Below are positions 59,608 through 64,000 of a DNA stretch of 64,000 nt, piece by piece. The stretch lies in the NCBI GenBank assembly GCA_016713825.1, contig JADJOJ010000007.1, positions 682,001-746,000 of the forward strand, given 5' to 3'. The stretch's first letter is position 1; each line of letters starts with the position of its first letter. Source of the DNA: Candidatus Leptofilum gracile. GTDB taxonomy: Bacteria; Chloroflexota; Anaerolineae; Promineifilales; Promineifilaceae. Below the pieces are notes generated by a model. That model ran no database searches. It was not told the origin of the DNA and worked only from the letters and a program-made list of their open reading frames with translations. A program made the translations under genes and the position numbers.

Positions 59608-59672
59608 CAAATTTGTAACTTACCTGCGGGGTGCAATTGTCACCCAAACGGACCAAATCCGCAAACAGAATT

Positions 59673-62600
59673 TTACATCTGGTTCAGAGCTGATCGATAA
59701 GAGGCCAACGCTTTTTGCAGCTGGCCGTTGCGCATGTAGGCATCGCCCAGCACCTGGAAGAGGGCGGGTACCTGCGGATGGGTGTCGGCCGCCCGCTCCA
59801 GTTCTGCAATGACGGCCATCATGCCAGAGCCTTCAGCCACCAGCTGTTTGAATTGGGACAGAGCGTCTTGGATACGGCCGTTGGCCAACGCAGCCTGAGC
59901 CACACCAAGCCGGTTTGAATCCACGCTGTACGCTCCAGAAGAAGGCTCAATCACCGGCTCAAACAACAGATCCTCATCGGGCAGCGGGTTCGTCGGCACC
60001 GGCGGGCTAGACCGCAGCGGTCCGGTATCAGGCAGCTGCACATCTTCCTCTGGCTCGATGGCCGCCGCCTCTGCCTCGGCCGACAGCCAGGAATCCATAT
60101 CGACATCAGGCAAATTGCGCAGCCAATCTGTCTCGCCAACCACTGGGCGATTATCGCGGCTAGACAGCCAGTCGGGCAGTTCAGAATCCACATCGTCATC
60201 TATCAGGGGGCCGGTATCTGTGCCGCTGCGCGTGATCGATTCGGCCATATCCAGCGCGGGTGCCTCTGCCAGCTCATCTAATTCTGCCACGGCCAAGTCC
60301 AGGTCTGCCTCGGCCGACAATTCGTCCAGATCCGCGGTCATCCAGTCGGGCATTGCGGGCTCCGCCTCAACATCTGTCACCGACGGGAGTTCCTGTAAAT
60401 CGGCTCCCTGGCGTGCAGCCAACTGTTCTAGCCAGACCATCGCCTCATCCGGATCATCCGGCACTTCGGCAATAATATCATCTGCTTCGGCCATTGCTTC
60501 GGGCGCTGCCACTTCAGGCGCAGCGGGGGTGACATTACCGGTGGCAAAAACCGCATCCTCGCTCGGTTTGATGGGCGGTGGTTCCATGTCTACATCCAGG
60601 GCCATCTCGCCGCTAAGCATCTGCTCTAGCCAGGCTTCGGGGTCTGCTTCCATGTCGGCAAAGTTAAACTCATCGAGTGCCTCGTCCTCGTCCTCGGATT
60701 CGGCAACGGGTACCTCAACTGGTTCAGGCTCTGGTTCGACGGGTCTTTCTGCCTTTTTAGGCTCGGCAACCGGAGAATGATCGGTCACGAACATGGCATC
60801 TTCGCTGGGCTTGATGGGCGGCGGCTCCATGTCTATGTCCAGGGTCATCTCACCGCTCAACATTTGCTCCAGCCACGCTTCGGGGTCATCTTCCAGGCTG
60901 CGCATCAGGTCATCGGCGGCGAAGTCGTCTGGCTCAGCCAGCAGCTCTGGTTCTGGCTCGGCAGCAATTTCGGCGACGTGATCGGTGGCAAACATGGCAT
61001 CTTCGCTGGGCTTGATGGGCGGCGGCTCCATTTCGATGTCTAACAGGGCATCGCCACTCACCATCTGATCCAGCCAGGCCACGGCGGCATCCGGGTCCTC
61101 GGGCATTTCTTCTAGTTCCAGATCGTCCAGCAGGGAATCGGCCGTTTCTACGACTGTGGCTTCTCCGGCAGGCGGGGCGATCTCTTCTGGCTCGGCAACC
61201 GGGGCAACATCGGTGACAAACATGGCGTCTTCGCTGGGTTTGATGGGCGGTGGCTCCATCTCTACATCCAGGTCGGCACCCCCGAGCAGCTCTTCCAACC
61301 ATGCTTCGGGGTCATCTTCCAGGGTGTCAACGTCATCCAGCGCCAGCGCGGCGGTGGCCGGGTCTGTTTCCGGCGCGGCTTCCTGCGGTTGGTCTGCGGC
61401 CGCTGCTTCGATCCAGTCCAGCGCAGCAAACAGGTCTTCATCGGAAATATTGAGGGGGAGAACGGCCGTCTCTGGCACGTCGATCCCTTCATCCCGCACC
61501 TGCTGCTCCAGGCGATTCAACGCCAGGGTGAGCGCATCTGGCTCTGGGGGCAGCAGCACGGTTTCTGGGGCATCATCTTCGTCAACCTGCGACAAGGTGT
61601 GTGCTTGTGGCGGGGTGATGATGGTAGGCGGCACTTCATCGAGCGGTTCGATGGTTGGCTCTTCATCCAGCTCATCCAGCCAGGCCAGCGCATCTTCCAG
61701 ATCGGCCTCAACTTCGTCCAGGCCGTCATCGGCCTTGAGTGCGTCTGTTACCCCGGCAATGCGGTGAATCTCATCCGGGTCTTGAACCTCATTCAGCAGC
61801 GTGACGGCCGCTTCTGGCGCTGCGTCGTCTACTGTTTCAAACAGCGTTTCATCAAATTCGTCCGCCTCGTCGTCTACAGCGTCGAGCCAATCGAGGTCGG
61901 TTGCGGCAACGGCCGTTTCCAGTTCATCACCCTCGTCCAGGTCATCCAGCCCGGCAAAATCGTCGCCGAACAGGTCTGGCTCAGCCATCAGGTCATCTTC
62001 GCCAGCGGTCAGCTCGCTGAGCCAGATGTCGGCCTCGTCTTCCGCTTCGTCTTCGTCCAGCGGCGCTGCGTCCAGGCTGGCAAAGTCGCTGGTGTCGGAG
62101 CGGGTTTCGGCTGAGGGAACGGCCGTATCTGGCAGCATATCTGTGGCCAACTCATCTAGCCAGGAAAGCTCCCCATCCCCGCCAAGGTCAGCCCAGGCAT
62201 CGTCTTCCGCTTCGTTGCTGGCTGGGGGCAGGTCGGTCAGCGGCGCGGCTTCAGGCAGTGGCGCTGCTTCAAACAGCGAGGATTCTTCATACAGCTCGTC
62301 TGGCTCAGCTGGGGTATCGCTGGTCAGCTCGTCCAGCCAATCCATGTTTTCCGTATCCATCGGCGCGGTGGTTTTGAGCGCCTCATCCGTATCCAGCTCT
62401 TCGTTGAGCATATTTTCGGCCACGCTGGGCAGCTCGCCTACCGGGTCTTCTTGCTGGGCCGCCAGCTCTTCCAACCAGGACATCGCATCGTCCCAATCTT
62501 CGGGCGTGCTGTCTAGCTCTTGTACCACTTCTGGGACAACGGGCAAGGCGTCGGGTTCGGCCGCTGTTTCTGGCTCTTCGGCTTCCGGCTCATCGGGGAG

Positions 62601-63968
62601 GGTAAGCCAATCGAGCCCCGTCTCTTCGGCCATGTCGTACGCTTCGGTCTGCTCACGCAGGGAGCCGGTATCGGCTTCCAGCTGAGTGAGCCAGGTGGTG
62701 TCTTCGGCAGAAATGGGGCCAACATCTTCAAAATCGAGGGCGTCATCCGCTTCTTCTGCCTCATCCCCGGCCATGCCAGAGAGAATTTCCGTAAGCGAGG
62801 GTTCAACTGGTTCGCCAAAATCTGGCAGCTCTGGCCGGGAATCGATCATTTCTTCGCTGTAATCAATGCCGGCCAGGAGTTCAGTGAGGCCCAACTCATC
62901 GGCGGCGGGTTCATCGAGGGCCATCGAATCAACGGCCGTTTCTACCCGACCATCCCGCTCATCTGTAATCTCATCTGGCCACAGGTTGGCCAACATGCCG
63001 GTTAAGCCCACCGCTTCTTCTGCTTCTTCGGGCGTTTCTAGCAGGTCAAAATCGTCATCGTCATCGGTCATGCTGGTGAGGTCAGCCAGCCAATCGTCGT
63101 CGTCTAACGGGTCGGTGGCGGCGTGGGGTTCTGGCGCTTCGGCCTCGTCCATGTTGGAGAACAGCGCCGTAAGGCTTACATTTTCCAGGTCCAGCTCAGC
63201 CAGGCTCAGGGCGTCGTCGCTTTCAGCTTCGGCCGTTTCGCCACCCAGGAAATCGCTCAGGTCATCGTCGTCTACCTCAGACAAAAAGCCAGAAAGGAAA
63301 TCATCTTCTTCGGATTCGGCCGTTTCTGGCAGCGCCTGGTCTAGCGAGAGGTTAGACAGCAAGCCAGTGAGGCCAACTTCTGACGGTTCTTCTTCGTTGT
63401 CGGTGGGGGTGGCCGTCTCTGCCTCAAAATCTGCGCCAAAATCAGCAAAATCAAAGCCATCGCTGGGGCTGTCGGCTGGGGTTTCATCCTCATCCAGCGC
63501 AAAGTCGCCCAGCAGATCGGCCAGGCTCCCATCGGCATCTTCATCCGCCCAATCTGCCAGAAGTGAATCCATATCATCCAGCGGCAGCGCCTCATCGTCG
63601 GCCATATCGATCTTGGAGAGCAGACCGGTTAACCCAACTGGCCCTGAATCTGGGGGCTCATCAGCCAAGGTGTCATCATCCAGGTCAGAAAGTGCGACGG
63701 GTTCTTGCAGCCAGTCGGGAATGTCGGCTGAACTGGAATCCCACTCATCTACCACTTCGACGCCAGCTTCTGGTTCAGAACCGGCAAGCCAGCTGGGCAT
63801 TCCTTCTGTGGCAATGGGGGGCTGACTGGGCACAGCCTCGTCGTCGTTGGTTAATTCGTTGAGCCAATCCAGGGCATCGAGTTCGGCGTCTTGATCGGCC
63901 GTTTCGGCTGGGTCTATCTGAGGTTCTTCAGGTTGTGGCTTTTCTTGGGGGTTGTTTTCACTGCTCAT
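59673..63968 (-). CDS. Large acidic repeat protein with C-terminal TPR-like helices
   Basis: I do not recognise a named function. The 1,431 residues are extremely rich in Asp and Glu, with no membrane segment or signal peptide. Many short modules of the type (D/E)DP(E/D)AWLxx(L/M) or DWLxEL recur; GLTGLLSNL/GLTGMLANL modules fill the first third; four copies of a longer unit ending in MEPPPIKPSEDA(M/V)F occur at about residues 960-1170. The last 90 residues (SNRLGVAQAALANGRIQDALSQFKQLVAEGSGMMAVIAELERAADTHPQVPALFQVLGDAYMRNGQLQKALASYRSALNQM) look like two or three TPR units. GGAG precedes the ATG at 63968. It may be a scaffold with many short tryptophan-centred docking peptides; that is inference. 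Confidence 0.75.
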   Translation of the reverse strand: MSSENNPQEKPQPEEPQIDPAETADQDAELDALDWLNELTNDDEAVPSQPPIATEGMPSWLAGSEPEAGVEVVDEWDSSSADIPDWLQEPVALSDLDDDTLADEPPDSGPVGLTGLLSKIDMADDEALPLDDMDSLLADWADEDADGSLADLLGDFALDEDETPADSPSDGFDFADFGADFEAETATPTDNEEEPSEVGLTGLLSNLSLDQALPETAESEEDDFLSGFLSEVDDDDLSDFLGGETAEAESDDALSLAELDLENVSLTALFSNMDEAEAPEPHAATDPLDDDDWLADLTSMTDDDDDFDLLETPEEAEEAVGLTGMLANLWPDEITDERDGRVETAVDSMALDEPAADELGLTELLAGIDYSEEMIDSRPELPDFGEPVEPSLTEILSGMAGDEAEEADDALDFEDVGPISAEDTTWLTQLEADTGSLREQTEAYDMAEETGLDWLTLPDEPEAEEPETAAEPDALPVVPEVVQELDSTPEDWDDAMSWLEELAAQQEDPVGELPSVAENMLNEELDTDEALKTTAPMDTENMDWLDELTSDTPAEPDELYEESSLFEAAPLPEAAPLTDLPPASNEAEDDAWADLGGDGELSWLDELATDMLPDTAVPSAETRSDTSDFASLDAAPLDEDEAEDEADIWLSELTAGEDDLMAEPDLFGDDFAGLDDLDEGDELETAVAATDLDWLDAVDDEADEFDETLFETVDDAAPEAAVTLLNEVQDPDEIHRIAGVTDALKADDGLDEVEADLEDALAWLDELDEEPTIEPLDEVPPTIITPPQAHTLSQVDEDDAPETVLLPPEPDALTLALNRLEQQVRDEGIDVPETAVLPLNISDEDLFAALDWIEAAAADQPQEAAPETDPATAALALDDVDTLEDDPEAWLEELLGGADLDVEMEPPPIKPSEDAMFVTDVAPVAEPEEIAPPAGEATVVETADSLLDDLELEEMPEDPDAAVAWLDQMVSGDALLDIEMEPPPIKPSEDAMFATDHVAEIAAEPEPELLAEPDDFAADDLMRSLEDDPEAWLEQMLSGEMTLDIDMEPPPIKPSEDAMFVTDHSPVAEPKKAERPVEPEPEPVEVPVAESEDEDEALDEFNFADMEADPEAWLEQMLSGEMALDVDMEPPPIKPSEDAVFATGNVTPAAPEVAAPEAMAEADDIIAEVPDDPDEAMVWLEQLAARQGADLQELPSVTDVEAEPAMPDWMTADLDELSAEADLDLAVAELDELAEAPALDMAESITRSGTDTGPLIDDDVDSELPDWLSSRDNRPVVGETDWLRNLPDVDMDSWLSAEAEAAAIEPEEDVQLPDTGPLRSSPPVPTNPLPDEDLLFEPVIEPSSGAYSVDSNRLGVAQAALANGRIQDALSQFKQLVAEGSGMMAVIAELERAADTHPQVPALFQVLGDAYMRNGQLQKALASYRSALNQM

Positions 63969-64000
63969 GGCGGTCTCCGCTTCTGAAGTGTCGAGTGAGT

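Noticed and set aside
60058..63825. Several Ser-rich plus-strand frames
   Set aside because: They are the complement of Asp/Glu/Ala-rich codons of the acidic repeat protein; runs of serine arise mechanically from GAT/GAA/GCC-rich DNA.
1..64000. tRNA, rRNA, prophage or integrative element
   Set aside because: I saw no tRNA-like cloverleaf, rRNA segment, integrase or transposase; a dedicated covariance-model scan could still find a small RNA.

Overview
The window is a dense, G+C-rich bacterial chromosome segment with about 43 protein genes on both strands, short gaps and many ATGA/TGATG-type overlaps. I see no tRNA, rRNA, CRISPR array, transposase or phage gene. The gene set fits a heterotrophic member of the Chloroflexota (Anaerolineae-like): a tungsten-type aldehyde oxidoreductase, a fused 3-oxoacid CoA-transferase, type 2 IPP isomerase, a very large multi-PAS kinase, STAND-type NTPases and a BchI-like AAA+ ATPase without other chlorophyll genes. 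The phylum is an inference; no 16S gene is present.

Layout. 1-5.6 kb: amino-acid/aldehyde metabolism (DapA-family enzyme, class III aminotransferase, ClpS, aldehyde ferredoxin oxidoreductase, fused CoA-transferase). 5.7-7.8 kb: a membrane-anchored unknown and a renalase-like flavoprotein. 7.9-14.4 kb: a complete seven-gene Mrp/Mnh cation/proton antiporter operon (A to G) led by a CBS-pair gene, with an intrinsic terminator inside its leader. 15-26 kb: DUF2267 protein, G5/propeller lipoprotein, a 1,959-residue kinase with 11 PAS modules, a response regulator-kinase hybrid, and a DAO-family flavoprotein. 26-32.6 kb: a glycosidase/O-antigen-ligase fusion, acyl carrier protein, BchI-like ATPase and thioesterase. 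33-38.6 kb: two NTPase genes that look like a signalling or conflict module; one is an unusual receiver / APH-kinase-like / Nudix / beta-sandwich / AAA protein. 39-43.4 kb: surface polysaccharide genes (GT4, GtrA, O-antigen ligase, UDP-glucuronate decarboxylase). 43.7-45.9 kb: isoprenoid genes. 46-59.5 kb: housekeeping genes (rpoC standing alone, prfB with its programmed frameshift, ftsY, xseB, xseA, rsfS, ndk). 59.7-64 kb: a 1,431-residue acidic repeat protein with C-terminal TPR-like helices.

The strongest genome-scale signal is not a gene. The perfect octamer palindrome ACGGCCGT occurs about 105-110 times by my reading, where base composition alone predicts one or two. It lies in almost every gene and in all three frames (encoding TAV, NGR or RP), much like HIP1 in cyanobacteria. 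A second layer is a set of hairpins whose arms are 2-4 imperfect tandem copies of a word of about 7 bases; the word differs from locus to locus but the architecture is the same. Two of them lie in frame inside O-antigen-ligase genes. Further layers are period-9 repeats (CGCAGATTT, GCAAAGGCG, CACAGAG types) and a 152-bp element present twice at about 90% identity.
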